Of a stretch of 64,000 nucleotides of DNA, positions 26,510 to 36,257 are shown piece after piece (the stretch's first letter is position 1; each line of letters begins with the position of its first letter). Both the position numbers and the translations under genes were made by a program. The notes under the pieces are model-generated. The model was not told the origin of the DNA, ran no database searches, and saw only the letters and a list, made by a program, of their open reading frames with translations. Source of the stretch: Paracidovorax cattleyae (GTDB lineage Bacteria > Pseudomonadota > Gammaproteobacteria > Burkholderiales > Burkholderiaceae_C); assembly GCF_900104515.1 (NCBI RefSeq), contig NZ_FNJL01000014.1:1-64000 (forward strand), written 5' to 3'.

Positions 26510-27877
26510 ATGGTCCGAGACGACACCTCCCTCGCCGCCCGCAGCATCGCCAGCGTGTGGCATCCCTGCACCCAGATGAAACGCCACGAGGCCGATCCGC
26601 CCGTGGCCATTGCCCGCGCGGCCGGCCCCTGGCTGGAAGGGGACGACGGCCGCCGCTACCTGGACGGCATCAGTTCCTGGTGGGTCAACCTTTTCGGCCA
26701 TGGCCACCCCCATATCCGCGAAGCCATCGCCGACCAGCTGGCGCGGCTGGACCACGTGATGCTCGCGGGATTCACGCATGCGCCGGTGGTGGAGCTCTCC
26801 GAGCGCCTGGCCGCCCTCACCGGGCTCGGCCATGCGTTCTACGGCAGTGACGGCTCGGCCGCTACGGAGATCGCGCTCAAGATGAGCGCGCATTTCTGGC
26901 GCAACCACGGCCGGCCCGGGAAATGCCGGTTCATCGGCCTGGCCGGCGGCTACCACGGGGAGACCGTGGGTGCGCTCGCCGTGACCGACATCGGACTGTT
27001 CCGCGAGGCCTACGCGCCCCTGGTGCGCCTGGGCGCCACCGTGCCCAGCCCCGACGCGCGCGGCGCCCTGCCCGGCGAGGACGCCGCCGCCGTGGCGCGC
27101 CGCGCCGCCGCCGCGCTGCAGGACTGGCTGGAGGAGCATCACGCCACCACCGCCGCGCTCATCGTGGAGCCGCTCGTGCAGTGCGCCGCCGGCATGGCGA
27201 TGCACGACGCCGAATACCTGCGGCAAGCCCGCGCGCTGTGCGACCGCTACGGCGTGCACCTCGTCGTGGACGAGATCGCGACCGGCTTCGGCCGGACCGG
27301 CACGATGTTCGCGCACCAGCAGGCCGGCATCCGCCCGGACTTCATCTGCCTCTCCAAGGGCCTGACGGGCGGCACCCTGCCGCTGTCGGCCGTGCTGACC
27401 ACCGACGCGGTGTATGCCGCGTTCTACGACGACGACGTGGCGCGCGGCTTCCTGCATTCGCACTCCTACACCGGCAACCCGCTCGCCTGCCGCGCGGCAC
27501 TGGCCACGCTCGACCTGTTCGCGCAGACCGATGCGCTGGCACGCAACGCACACCGCGCGCCACGATTCCACGCGGCCTTCGCTCCGCTCTCGGCACACCC
27601 GTGCGTGCGGCACGCGCGCCACCTCGGCATGCTATGGGCCTGGGACGTGGAAGGCACGGCTCCCGACTTCGCGCGCCGCTACCACCGCCACGCGATGGCG
27701 CGCGGCCTGCTGCTGCGGCCCATCGGCCGCACCCTCTACGCCATGCCGCCCTACGTGCTGGACGACGACGCCATCGCGCACCTGGGCCGGCAGGCGCTCG
27801 CGGCGCTCGACGCCACGCTGGCCGAAGAGGACAGCACGCCCGGCACGGTCCCGGCCACCGAAGGGAGCCTGCCATGA
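26510..27877 (+). CDS. bioA: Adenosylmethionine-8-amino-7-oxononanoate aminotransferase
   Basis: PLP enzyme that makes 7,8-diaminononanoate in biotin synthesis, with SAM as amino donor. The 455-residue class III aminotransferase has WHPCTQMK near the N-terminus, SSWWVNLFGHGHP, YGSDGSAATE, the Asp of VVDEIATGFGRTG that holds the pyridine nitrogen and the Schiff-base lysine in CLSKGLTGG. It starts the bioA-bioD-bioF-queE run; its stop overlaps the bioD start by four bases (ATGA). Confidence 0.96.
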   Translation: MVRDDTSLAARSIASVWHPCTQMKRHEADPPVAIARAAGPWLEGDDGRRYLDGISSWWVNLFGHGHPHIREAIADQLARLDHVMLAGFTHAPVVELSERLAALTGLGHAFYGSDGSAATEIALKMSAHFWRNHGRPGKCRFIGLAGGYHGETVGALAVTDIGLFREAYAPLVRLGATVPSPDARGALPGEDAAAVARRAAAALQDWLEEHHATTAALIVEPLVQCAAGMAMHDAEYLRQARALCDRYGVHLVVDEIATGFGRTGTMFAHQQAGIRPDFICLSKGLTGGTLPLSAVLTTDAVYAAFYDDDVARGFLHSHSYTGNPLACRAALATLDLFAQTDALARNAHRAPRFHAAFAPLSAHPCVRHARHLGMLWAWDVEGTAPDFARRYHRHAMARGLLLRPIGRTLYAMPPYVLDDDAIAHLGRQALAALDATLAEEDSTPGTVPATEGSLP

Positions 27878-28563
27878 TCGGCTGCTTCGTCACCGGCACC
27901 GACACCGGCGTGGGCAAGACCCTGGCCAGCGCCGGCCTGCTGCATGCGCTCGCGCGGCACCATGCGCGCGTAGTGGGCATGAAGGCCATCGCCGCGGGCG
28001 CGGAACCCATCGGCCCCGGCGGCACGCTCGCCAACGAGGATGTGCTGGCCCTGCGCGCCGCCTCCACGGTCCAGGTGGCGCCCGCGCTGGACAATCCCGT
28101 GCTGCTGCCCGACCCGCTCTCACCGCACATCGCCGCGCAGCGTGCGGGCACGCGCATCGACGTGGCAGCCATCGTGCATGCCTACGGAGCGCTCGCCGCG
28201 CAGGCCGATGCCGTCGTGGTGGAAGGGGCCGGAGGCTTCCACGTGCCGCTGTCGGACACCGAGACCGGCGCCGACCTCGCCCAGGCGCTGGGGCTGCCGG
28301 TCGTGCTCGTCGTCGGCCTGCGGCTGGGCTGCCTCAGCCACGCGGCACTCACGGCCGATGCCATCCTCGCGCGCGGACTGCCCCTGGCCGGCTGGATCGC
28401 CAGCCGCATCGACCCCGCCATGCTGGCCGCAGAGGACAATATCGCCTGGCTGCGGCAGCGCCTGCAGGCGCCCCTGCTCGCCGACATCCCGCACCAGCGG
28501 CAGCCTGACCCGCGCGCCACGCCGTTCGCGCTGCCCGAATCCTGGACCACGCTCTCCGCATGA
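27874..28563 (+). CDS. bioD: Dethiobiotin synthetase
   Basis: Closes the ureido ring of dethiobiotin from diaminononanoate, CO2 and ATP. The 229-residue protein has the P-loop GTDTGVGKT at 8-16, [10 protein letters not shown] and [11 protein letters not shown], all standard for BioD. It overlaps bioA and bioF by four bases each (ATGA), so the three are translationally coupled. Confidence 0.95.
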   Translation: MIGCFVTGTDTGVGKTLASAGLLHALARHHARVVGMKAIAAGAEPIGPGGTLANEDVLALRAASTVQVAPALDNPVLLPDPLSPHIAAQRAGTRIDVAAIVHAYGALAAQADAVVVEGAGGFHVPLSDTETGADLAQALGLPVVLVVGLRLGCLSHAALTADAILARGLPLAGWIASRIDPAMLAAEDNIAWLRQRLQAPLLADIPHQRQPDPRATPFALPESWTTLSA

Positions 28564-29798
28564 CGACCTTTCCCTTCGCCCCCTCCTGGCTCGACGAGCT
28601 GCCCGCCCGCCTGGCGGAACTCGACGCCGCCCACCTGCGCCGCCGCCGCCGCGCGGTGCGGCCGCTGCAGGGCGCGCACCTGGACGTGGACGGGCAGCCC
28701 ATGCTTGCCTTCTGCAGCAACGACTACCTGGGCCTTGCCGGCCACCCTGCCCTCGCCGATGCCGCCTGCGCGGGAGCGCGCGAATTCGGCGTGGGATCCG
28801 GCGGCTCGCCGCTGGTGAGCGGCCACAGCCAGGCCAACGCCGCGCTCGAGGCCGACCTCGCGCGTTTCGTGCAGTTGCCCCGGGCGCTCTACTTCTACGC
28901 CGGCTACGCGACCAACATCGGCATCGTGCCGGCGCTGGTCGGCGCGGGCGACGCGCTTTTCTCGGATGCGCTCAACCATGCCTGCCTGATCGACGGGGCA
29001 CGCCTCTCGCGCGCCACCATCCATCGCTATCCGCACGGCGACCTCGCCGCGCTGGAGGCGCTGCTCGCCTCCAGTCCCGCACGGCGCAAGCTCGTGGTCA
29101 GCGACGCCGTCTTCAGCATGGACGGCGACGTGGCGGACATCCGCACGCTGCATGCGCTCTGCGAGCGCCACGACGCCCTCCTGCTGCTCGACGATGCCCA
29201 CGGTTTCGGCGTGCTCGGCCCGCAGGGCCGTGGCGCCCTCGCCGAAGCGGGCCTGACCGGGCCGCAGGCTTCGCAGCGCGTGCTCTACATGGCAACGCTG
29301 GGCAAGGCGGCAGGCGCCGCCGGGGCCTTCGTCGCCGGCAGCGAGGTCCTCATCGAATGGCTGCTGCAGAAAACGCGCAGCTACATCTTCGCCACCGCCG
29401 CGCCCGCGCTGCTGGCGCGCACGCTCCAGGCCAGCCTCGGCCTCATCGAGCGCGGAGATGCCCTGCGCGCCCATCTCGACGCCCGCATCGCGCAGTTGCG
29501 CGCGGGCCTCGTGCCCGTGCTGCAGGGAACCCACTGGGAACTGGGCACGTCGCGCACGGCGGTCCAGGCGCTCCTGATCGGCGCCAACGACGAAGCACTG
29601 GCCACCATGGAAGCGCTCCGCACGCGGGGCCTGTGGGTGCCCGCGATCCGGCCGCCCACGGTGCCGGAAGGCACGGCGCGGCTGCGCATCGCCCTCTCGG
29701 CAGCGCACACCGAGGCGGACGTGGCACGGCTCGTGGACGCACTGGCCGAACTCGCTCCCGCGGCCCGGTCCGCACTGCCCCAGGAGGCCACCGCATGA
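28560..29798 (+). CDS. bioF: 8-amino-7-oxononanoate synthase
   Basis: PLP enzyme that condenses pimeloyl thioester with alanine. The 412-residue protein shows [23 protein letters not shown], the PLP aspartate in [13 protein letters not shown] and the Schiff-base lysine in [13 protein letters not shown]. Its end overlaps queE by four bases. bioB and bioC are not in the window. Confidence 0.96.
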   Translation: MTTFPFAPSWLDELPARLAELDAAHLRRRRRAVRPLQGAHLDVDGQPMLAFCSNDYLGLAGHPALADAACAGAREFGVGSGGSPLVSGHSQANAALEADLARFVQLPRALYFYAGYATNIGIVPALVGAGDALFSDALNHACLIDGARLSRATIHRYPHGDLAALEALLASSPARRKLVVSDAVFSMDGDVADIRTLHALCERHDALLLLDDAHGFGVLGPQGRGALAEAGLTGPQASQRVLYMATLGKAAGAAGAFVAGSEVLIEWLLQKTRSYIFATAAPALLARTLQASLGLIERGDALRAHLDARIAQLRAGLVPVLQGTHWELGTSRTAVQALLIGANDEALATMEALRTRGLWVPAIRPPTVPEGTARLRIALSAAHTEADVARLVDALAELAPAARSALPQEATA

Positions 29799-30433
29799 CC
29801 TACAGCGTCAAGGAAATCTTCTACACCCTGCAGGGCGAGGGCGGCCAGGCCGGCATGCCCGCCGTCTTCTGCCGCTTCGCGGGCTGCAACCTCTGGAGCG
29901 GCCGCGAGGAGGACAGGACCACTGCCGTGTGCCGCTTCTGCGATACCGACTTCGTCGGCACCGATGGCACACTGGGCGGCAAATATGCGCGGGCGGACGC
30001 GCTGGCCGACGTCATCTCCGCACAATGGCCGGCGCACGACGCCGACCACCGGCTGGTGGTGCTGACCGGCGGCGAGCCGCTGCTGCAGCTCGACACCCCG
30101 CTCATCGACGCGCTGCACGCCCGGGGCTTCCGCATCGCGGTGGAAAGCAACGGCACCGTCGCCGCCCCGCCCGGCATCGACTGGCTCTGCGTGAGCCCCA
30201 AGGCGGGCGCGCCCTGGGTGCAGCGCGAAGGCCAGGAGCTCAAGCTGGTCTGGCCGCAGCCCGGCTTCGACCTCGCGGAACTCGAAAGCGCAACCCGCTT
30301 CGCACACCGCTTCCTGCAGCCCATGGACGGGCCCGTGCAGGCAGAAAACACCGGCCTGTGCATCGCCGCCTGCATGGAGCGGCCCGCCTGGCGCCTGAGC
30401 CTGCAGACCCACAAACTCACGGGCATCCGCTGA
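29795..30433 (+). CDS. queE: 7-carboxy-7-deazaguanine synthase
   Basis: Radical SAM enzyme of queuosine (7-deazaguanine) synthesis. The 212-residue protein starts with [17 protein letters not shown], has the cluster cysteines in GCNLWSGRE ... CRFCDTDF (a widened spacing typical of the proteobacterial subgroup) and [11 protein letters not shown]. It is coupled to bioF by a four-base overlap although its pathway differs, so the biotin operon also feeds tRNA modification. queD follows 32 bases later. Confidence 0.93.
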   Translation: MTYSVKEIFYTLQGEGGQAGMPAVFCRFAGCNLWSGREEDRTTAVCRFCDTDFVGTDGTLGGKYARADALADVISAQWPAHDADHRLVVLTGGEPLLQLDTPLIDALHARGFRIAVESNGTVAAPPGIDWLCVSPKAGAPWVQREGQELKLVWPQPGFDLAELESATRFAHRFLQPMDGPVQAENTGLCIAACMERPAWRLSLQTHKLTGIR

Positions 30434-30465
30434 AGCGGCGCCCCTTTCGCTATCGTCTCCCGACC

Positions 30466-30843
30466 ATGCTGCTCACCGTCCACCAACGCTTCTTCTTCGA
30501 TGCCGCGCACACGCTGCAGCGCGAAATCGAATCCGAAGGCAGCCGCCGCATCCACGGCCATACCTACCATGCGGAGATTTCCGTCACCGGCCCGCGCCAT
30601 CCCGCGACGGGCATGGTGATCGACCTGGGCCACCTGCGCGCGCGCTGCGCCCAGTTGCGTGAACGGCTGGACCACCATCTCCTCGACGAAGTGCCGGGCC
30701 TGGGCCCCGCCACGCTGGAGAATCTCTGCGTGTTCATCGCCGATGTGCTCGGCGACCTCGATCCGCCGCCCAGCCGGGTGCGGGTCTGGCGCGAGGCCGT
30801 CGGCGACGGCTGCGTGCTCGACCTGGCACGCCCCCGCGGCTGA
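30466..30843 (+). CDS. queD: 6-carboxytetrahydropterin synthase
   Basis: Makes 6-carboxytetrahydropterin from GTP-derived dihydroneopterin triphosphate, the substrate of QueE. The 125-residue protein has FDAAHTL and IHGHTYHAEI, whose histidines bind zinc, and LDHHLLDEV and PTLEN-like ATLENLCVFI. It is adjacent to queE, giving two successive pathway steps. It lacks the usual Cys position I would expect near residue 25-30, so activity could be QueD-like in the broad sense. Confidence 0.88.
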   Translation: MLLTVHQRFFFDAAHTLQREIESEGSRRIHGHTYHAEISVTGPRHPATGMVIDLGHLRARCAQLRERLDHHLLDEVPGLGPATLENLCVFIADVLGDLDPPPSRVRVWREAVGDGCVLDLARPRG

Positions 30844-30885
30844 CCTTTCCTTCAGCCACCCCTTTTCAGCCAACCCAGCGACGCC

Positions 30886-31245
30886 ATGCCCCACCTCGTC
30901 ATCGAATACAGCGACAACCTGCGACCCTTCCCGGAAGCGCAAGTGCTGGAGGCGGTCAATGCCTCCCTCACTGCCAGTCCCGAGATCCTGGCCGAATCCG
31001 ACCTCAAGAGTCGCTTCGCCACAGCCGAACGGTTCGCCATCGGCACGCAGCCGGCCGGGCGCGCCTTCGTGCATGCGCAGTTGCGCCTGCTCTCCGGACG
31101 CACGCCCGAGGCGAAGCAGGACCTCGCGGGCCGCGTCGGCGCGGTACTGCGCGAACACACACCCAGGCCTGCCGGCGTGATGGTCCAGCTCAGCGTGGAG
31201 ATCGTGGACATGGACCGCGCCTCCTACGTGAAGGAAAAGCTCTGA
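30886..31245 (+). CDS. 5-carboxymethyl-2-hydroxymuconate isomerase family protein
   Basis: A 119-residue protein of the tautomerase superfamily (CHMI/HpaF family). It begins Met-Pro, leaving the catalytic N-terminal Pro after Met removal, followed by HLVIEYSDNL; the C-terminal half holds QLSVEIVDMDRASYVKEKL. CHMI works in homoprotocatechuate breakdown, but none of the other hpa genes is here, so a general tautomerase role is equally likely. It is the last gene of the plus-strand run from nadB. Confidence 0.85.
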   Translation: MPHLVIEYSDNLRPFPEAQVLEAVNASLTASPEILAESDLKSRFATAERFAIGTQPAGRAFVHAQLRLLSGRTPEAKQDLAGRVGAVLREHTPRPAGVMVQLSVEIVDMDRASYVKEKL

Positions 31246-31299
31246 CGTAATCCGTCCCGCCACCGGGCGCCAGCGCCCGGAGACGAACCGGCAGCGGAA

Positions 31300-32508
31300 T
31301 CAGCCGACCACCGGCCGCATCATCGACGCGATCGCCTGGAAAGCGCCGATCGACTGGCCGACGGTACGGGCACTGCGCTGCAGCGCGCTGCGCTCAGGCG
31401 CATCGTCCGCCAGGGCGCGTGCCTGCGGCAGCGAAGCGAAATCCGACACCGACCGGGCGAGTTCCACCATCGCGGCGGACGAGCGGCCCACCGATTGCGC
31501 GGCGCGCCGCGTCAGCATGCCCTGCACCGGGCTGGGTGCACGCGCCGCCGAATCCACGGCCGCGGGCTCCGCCATGAACAGCGGAGCAGCCACCGCGGTT
31601 TCCATCACCTTCGCCAGCGCGGCCTGCCCACGGGCGGCCCCTGACGAGACGGCCTCGCGCAGCACGCCCAGGTCCGGCACCGACAGCGTGGAAGCCTGCA
31701 AGCGCAGCACCAGCGCGGCGCCCACGTGGCGGCCGGCCTCCGCAGATGCGCTACGGCCCACGGCCCCCAGCGCGATCTGGGCGGCCAGCACATTGCCGTC
31801 GCTGCCGGGTGTCGTGATGTCCTCCTGCAGGGAGCGGGCCTGCTCGCGCAGCGCCGTTCCGGAGGTCGGCTCCAGCGCGTTCATCGCATGCACCACGGCG
31901 TCCGGCACGATCGCGCGCTCGTCGATCGGCTCGAACGGCAGCGGCGGAAGCGTCGCCATGGCACCGACCATCGCCTCGGCGCGCCGGCTGGCCGCGCCAT
32001 CCAGCAACGCTTCCACGGCTGTGTCCGGCATCCTGCCGGTGCCATGCAGCGCGCCGAATGCCAGCGCAGCCTGCTCTGCGCCCCGGCGCGCACCCGCGAG
32101 GTCGGAAGGCAGCGAACGGCCCAGCCCGGCGAGCGCCGCCTGCCCATGCCGGATCGCCTCCCCGTGGGCGGCCTCCTGGTGGCCTGGCATCGACAGGTCC
32201 TGCAGCAGGGCAGCGAGCAGCCGGGTACCGTCGGCGGCGCTGGAGGCGGCCTTGCGCTGCGCAGCCACCGGCGTGCCCATCGGCGAAGCAGCCTGGCGCG
32301 CCACCGCCGGGCGCTGCGGCAGGGCCGCGGTTCTCGCCCTGCCGGCTACGCCGCCGTCGGCCTGGGGCGCACGCCGCGCCAGGCCGGCCGGAGCGGCCAG
32401 CGCCTCGGGAGACGGCCGGGCGGCCGGCGCCTCTGCAGGGCGTGTCTCGGTGGCGCGTGCCGCATCCGGCCCGGTCTGGGGGCCCTTGCGCGAAATGGGG
32501 GCGGTCAT
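31300..32508 (-). CDS. Candidate type III secreted effector, unknown fold
   Basis: A 402-residue Ala-rich protein. The first 95 residues are disordered and rich in Ala, Pro, Arg, Gln and Ser, as in type III secretion signals; the rest is predicted helical. No catalytic motif is recognised. The ATG at 32508 lies one base after the stop of the CesT-like chaperone gene, with AGGAGG five bases upstream, and the pair is preceded by a PIP box. A class I chaperone directly in front of a larger protein under HrpX-type control is the usual arrangement for an effector. The effector call rests on this context. Confidence 0.65.
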   Translation of the reverse strand: MTAPISRKGPQTGPDAARATETRPAEAPAARPSPEALAAPAGLARRAPQADGGVAGRARTAALPQRPAVARQAASPMGTPVAAQRKAASSAADGTRLLAALLQDLSMPGHQEAAHGEAIRHGQAALAGLGRSLPSDLAGARRGAEQAALAFGALHGTGRMPDTAVEALLDGAASRRAEAMVGAMATLPPLPFEPIDERAIVPDAVVHAMNALEPTSGTALREQARSLQEDITTPGSDGNVLAAQIALGAVGRSASAEAGRHVGAALVLRLQASTLSVPDLGVLREAVSSGAARGQAALAKVMETAVAAPLFMAEPAAVDSAARAPSPVQGMLTRRAAQSVGRSSAAMVELARSVSDFASLPQARALADDAPERSALQRSARTVGQSIGAFQAIASMMRPVVG

Positions 32509-32509
32509 G

Positions 32510-33004
32510 TCAGCCTCCTGCGGCGCCGGTGGAAAAGACCAGGGTGGCCAGGCGTGCGGTGGCCACCATTTCGCGGGCCAGCGCCTGCCCTTCGGCATCT
32601 CCGGCGGGCAGGGTCACCCGGCGGTGCAGGGTCGCCTCGCCTTCCGGCAGGCAGCCGATCACGGCGTCGAACCCCGCCAGCAGCCCGGGCGCGTTGGACA
32701 GCAGCGCGGACGCATCCTGCGCCGGCATCTCGGAGAACCGCTGCCGCATGACCACGGTGAGCATCACCTGCACCTCGGACTGCGGCATCGCGCCCTGCCT
32801 GCCGGGCGGCGGAGACAACGGCGCCACCGTGATCAACAGGTCGCCGATCGCGCAGCCGCCATCCTCCGCCGCACGGTCGATCCCGGCGTTGTCCATGCCC
32901 AGCGCACGGGCGGCGGCGCGGACGAAATCATGGGTATCGAGCGGCGGGCTCTGGAAACTGGCGGCTCCGTTGTCGGCTGCCGCGGGCGAATGAGGCGATC
33001 GCAT
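32510..33004 (-). CDS. CesT-like type III secretion chaperone
   Basis: A 164-residue acidic cytoplasmic protein whose pattern matches class I chaperones: an N-terminal helix (FVRAAARALGM), a beta sheet (DGGCAIGDLLITVAP ... VQVMLTVVM), the ALLSNAPGLLAGFDAVIGCLP helix-turn-strand, a strand TLHRRVTLP and a final helix (ALAREMVATARLATLVF). Such dimers bind one effector and bring it to the secretion ATPase. The ATG at 33004 has AAGGA six bases before it; longer frames upstream cross the promoter. The candidate effector follows with a one-base gap. Confidence 0.7.
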   Translation of the reverse strand: MRSPHSPAAADNGAASFQSPPLDTHDFVRAAARALGMDNAGIDRAAEDGGCAIGDLLITVAPLSPPPGRQGAMPQSEVQVMLTVVMRQRFSEMPAQDASALLSNAPGLLAGFDAVIGCLPEGEATLHRRVTLPAGDAEGQALAREMVATARLATLVFSTGAAGG

Positions 33005-33143
33005 GAGAAATCCTTGTCGTGTATCGGAAAGCGGCGGTTCCGGCGAAAACATGCACTTTTGGAACACGCCCGCGCGGGCACGTGCGGCAGGGCGGCAACG
33101 GATGCCCGGCCGCCGCGACCCGCAACCACAGGTCCGCCCCAGC

Positions 33144-33204
33144 AGGGTACCGATACGGCTGCCGCACCGGCCGGGCAGCACGAAGCCATGTACGGCGATG
33201 CGAA
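33144..33204 (-). promoter_or_regulatory. PIP box with matching -10 element (HrpX-type promoter)
   Basis: On the minus strand TTCGC (33204-33200), exactly 15 bases, TTCGT (33184-33180), exactly 30 bases, then TACCCT (33149-33144). This fits the plant-inducible promoter consensus TTCGB-N15-TTCGB-N30-32-YANNNT in every position. It lies in the 241-base gap between pabB and the chaperone gene and points at the chaperone, leaving a leader of about 130 bases. HrpX-type AraC regulators bind such boxes in Xanthomonas, Ralstonia and Acidovorax to switch on type III genes in the plant. Confidence 0.82.
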
Positions 33205-33245
33205 ACCGTCGGCCGTCGAACCGAAGCCTGCGCCCCGGAGAGCCA

Positions 33246-35045
33246 TCAGAAACCGGAGTCCAGTTCCGCAGACAGCCAGCCCCGCAGGCTGTTCAGGAAG
33301 GCCCATCCGCGCACGCGGGGCACGTCGCTGCGCCGGACCACGGCCTCCACCACCCGCCCCTCGCGCAGCGCCACCGCCCGCCCCACGCCAGGCAGCAGCC
33401 CGCAGGCCAGCGGCGGCGTGACCCATCGCCCATCCAGCAGCGCCGCGATGTTGCCGAAGGTCCCCTCGGTGATCTCCCCGGCTTCGTTCCAAAGTACCGT
33501 ATCGAACACCCCCGGCACCGCAGGCGCGAAGGCCGCGTAGTGCGCGCGCCGCGTGGTCTTGTGGCGCACGAACTCGCTGTGCGCCGCCCCGAAAGGCCGG
33601 TCCGCCAGCGCCAGCCGCACCGGCACCGGCACCTCCGGGCAGGCGAACACCTCGGCGCGCGGCCGGCCGCCGGCATCCAGCAGCAATCGCGCGCGCCACC
33701 GCCCCTGCGGATGCGTCGCCGCCAAAGCGTCCAGGCAGGCATGCACGCGGCCGGCATCCCACAGAAAGCCGAAATGCGCCGCAGACGCAGCCATGCGTAC
33801 CAGGTGCTCGTCCCGATGGCGAAAGCCCCCGTCCTGCAGCGCCAGCGTCTCGAGCACCTCGAAAGGCTGGCTGGCCCGCTCCACGAAAGCCCGCTTGTGG
33901 CGCCACTCGTTCCACTCGGCATCCGCCTGCGCATCGGAGGTGATGCCGCTGCCGATGCCGCATTCCGCCGCGCCGCCAAGCAGCACCACGGTGCGGATCG
34001 GCACGTTGAAGGTGGCCGCAATACCCCCCTCTCCGGGCCCGCCGGCGGGCCGCACCACCCCCAGCGCGCCGCAGTACACCCCGCGCGGCCCGGCCTCCAG
34101 CGCGCGGATGGTCCGCATCGCCTGCACCTTCGGAGCGCCCGTGACCGACCCGCAGGGAAAGAGCGCCGTGAACACGTCCGCAAGACCCAGGCCCGGCCGC
34201 GTACGGGCCGTCACGTCCGACGTCATCTGCCACACGGTGGGCAGCGCCTGGGTGCGAAAGAGCGCTGGCACGCGCACGCTGTGGGGCTCGGCGATGCGCG
34301 AGAGATCGTTGCGCAGCAGGTCCACGATCATCACGTTCTCGGCCCGCTCCTTGGGGGCCGTGCGCAGATGTTCCGCCCACGCCTCGTCCGCCTCGGGGGT
34401 GGTACCCCGCGGTGCCGTGCCCTTCATCGGGCGGGCCAGGATCGATCCGCCCTCAGGCCCCGATCGCCAGTCGAAGAACAGCTCGGGAGAAACCGACAGT
34501 ACCTGCTCCCCTCCGGTATCGATGTACGCGGCATACCCCCCCGGCTGGGCCCGCTGCAGGGCCTCGAACAGCGCCGCCGGGCTGCCATCGAAGCGCCCCC
34601 GAAGCGGGGCTGTGAAGTTGACCTGGTACAGCGCGCCGTCACGGATGGCCTGCTGGATGCGTCCGAACGCCGTATCGAAGGCCTGGCGGCCCAGACCGCC
34701 CCAATCCTCCACCGATGCGGATGCCCCGCTGGCCTCGGCCATCCCGCCGATGCCCGCCGCGTCGCCTGCCGGCGAGGGAGCGCCATACACCGCGAACCAC
34801 GCCAGCGGCCCGTCGGCCGGATGCGCCGCCAGCGCCGCATCGAACGCCCCTGCCGCCTCGTAGCGCAGATAGCCCACGCACCATTTCCCCTGCAGCGCCG
34901 CGGCGTGCACCGCATCGAGAACGGGGCGGACTTCCTGCGGCGAGCGGGCCACCAGCACGTCGCACGGCTGGGCGAAGGCATGGAGCAGCCGCGGCGCTGC
35001 CGGGTCCAGCGGCGTGGAGAAATCGATGCGGGCCGACGGGGTCAT
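33246..35045 (-). CDS. pabB: Aminodeoxychorismate synthase component I fused to aminodeoxychorismate lyase
   Basis: A 599-residue bifunctional protein for p-aminobenzoate, the folate precursor. Residues 1-370 are the chorismate-binding PabB domain, with [33 protein letters not shown] and [15 protein letters not shown]. After about residue 385 follows a fold type IV PLP domain (PabC-like) with the lysine in [11 protein letters not shown] and the [15 protein letters not shown] motif. The glutaminase PabA is not nearby. The ATG overlaps the nadA stop by four bases, so the two are coupled. Confidence 0.92.
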   Translation of the reverse strand: MTPSARIDFSTPLDPAAPRLLHAFAQPCDVLVARSPQEVRPVLDAVHAAALQGKWCVGYLRYEAAGAFDAALAAHPADGPLAWFAVYGAPSPAGDAAGIGGMAEASGASASVEDWGGLGRQAFDTAFGRIQQAIRDGALYQVNFTAPLRGRFDGSPAALFEALQRAQPGGYAAYIDTGGEQVLSVSPELFFDWRSGPEGGSILARPMKGTAPRGTTPEADEAWAEHLRTAPKERAENVMIVDLLRNDLSRIAEPHSVRVPALFRTQALPTVWQMTSDVTARTRPGLGLADVFTALFPCGSVTGAPKVQAMRTIRALEAGPRGVYCGALGVVRPAGGPGEGGIAATFNVPIRTVVLLGGAAECGIGSGITSDAQADAEWNEWRHKRAFVERASQPFEVLETLALQDGGFRHRDEHLVRMAASAAHFGFLWDAGRVHACLDALAATHPQGRWRARLLLDAGGRPRAEVFACPEVPVPVRLALADRPFGAAHSEFVRHKTTRRAHYAAFAPAVPGVFDTVLWNEAGEITEGTFGNIAALLDGRWVTPPLACGLLPGVGRAVALREGRVVEAVVRRSDVPRVRGWAFLNSLRGWLSAELDSGF

Positions 35046-36169
35046 GCCGCGCCGATGCGAGGCACCAGGGCGCCCGCAGGCTGCCCCCCCTTGAGCGCCG
35101 CGGTGAACGCGAGCATGCGGTCGATGGGCTGGCACGCACGCGGAATCAGCGCCGGATCGACATGGACGGCGTTCGCGCCAGTCTCCAGCACGCGTGCCAC
35201 GTCGGCCAGCCCGTTCATCGCCATCCAGGGGCAGTGCGCGCAGCTTTTGCAGGTGGCGCTGTTGCCGGCCGTGGGGGCCTCGTGGAACACCTTGTCCGGG
35301 TTGAGCGCGCGCAGCTTGTGCATCATCCCGTTGTCCGTGGCCACGATGAATTCGCGGGCGTCCATCTCGCGCGCCGCCTTGAGGATCGCGCTCGTGGAGC
35401 CCACCGCATCCGCCAGCGCCACCACCTCGGCCGGGCTCTCCGGATGCACCAGCACCCGGGCCTGCGGATGCTCCCGCTTGAGCGCCTCCAGTTCCGCCGC
35501 CTTGAACTCGTCGTGCACGATGCAGGCACCGTTCCAGAACAGCATGTCCGCCCCGGTCTCCCTCTGGATGTAGGCCCCCAGGTGCCGGTCGGGCGCCCAC
35601 AGGATCTTGTGGCCCGCCGCATGCAGCGCGCCCACGATTTCGAGCGCGCAGCTGGAGGTGACCAGCCAGTCGGCCCGCGCCTTCACCGCGGCGCTGGTGT
35701 TGGCATACACGACCACGGTGCGGTCCGGATGGGCATCGCAGAAAGCGCTGAATGCATCCACGGGGCAGCCCAGGTCCAGCGAGCAGGTGGCGTCCAGGTC
35801 GGGCATGAGCACGGTCTTTTCGGGCGACAGGATCCTGGCCGTCTCGCCCATGAAGCGCACCCCCGAGACGACCAGCGTCTGCGCGGCGTGGTCGCGCCCG
35901 AAGCGGGCCATCTCCAGCGAATCGCTGACGATGCCCCCGGTTTCCTCCGCCAGGTCCTGCAGATCGGGGTGCACGTAGTAGTGCGACACCATGACCGCGT
36001 TCTTCTCGCGCAGCAGTGCGCGGATGCGTTCCTTGAGCGCGGTGCGCTCGGCCGGCAGGGGTTCCGCGGGCACGCGGGCCCAGGCGTGGCGGGTGGAGCA
36101 CACGCCCCCGCCCTCGCTGACGGGCTGTTCGTATTCCACGGGCTTGAGGGCGAGGGTGTCGGTGGTCAT
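35042..36169 (-). CDS. nadA: Quinolinate synthase A
   Basis: Condenses iminoaspartate with dihydroxyacetone phosphate to quinolinate. The 375-residue enzyme carries a [4Fe-4S] cluster; the conserved cysteines appear in [19 protein letters not shown] and the [12 protein letters not shown] block. Substrate residues [16 protein letters not shown] near 60-75 are present. I chose the ATG at 36169 ([10 protein letters not shown]); an in-frame ATG at 36235 would add a doubtful leader. It is 88 bases downstream of nadC and overlaps pabB. Confidence 0.95.
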   Translation of the reverse strand: MTTDTLALKPVEYEQPVSEGGGVCSTRHAWARVPAEPLPAERTALKERIRALLREKNAVMVSHYYVHPDLQDLAEETGGIVSDSLEMARFGRDHAAQTLVVSGVRFMGETARILSPEKTVLMPDLDATCSLDLGCPVDAFSAFCDAHPDRTVVVYANTSAAVKARADWLVTSSCALEIVGALHAAGHKILWAPDRHLGAYIQRETGADMLFWNGACIVHDEFKAAELEALKREHPQARVLVHPESPAEVVALADAVGSTSAILKAAREMDAREFIVATDNGMMHKLRALNPDKVFHEAPTAGNSATCKSCAHCPWMAMNGLADVARVLETGANAVHVDPALIPRACQPIDRMLAFTAALKGGQPAGALVPRIGAA

Positions 36170-36257
36170 GGCGGGGTGCCTATCGGGCCGGTTCTGCGGG
36201 GCCTCGTCGGGGTTTCGGAAAAACGCGTGTTGCAACGTGCGGAGGGCAGCGGGCGAC

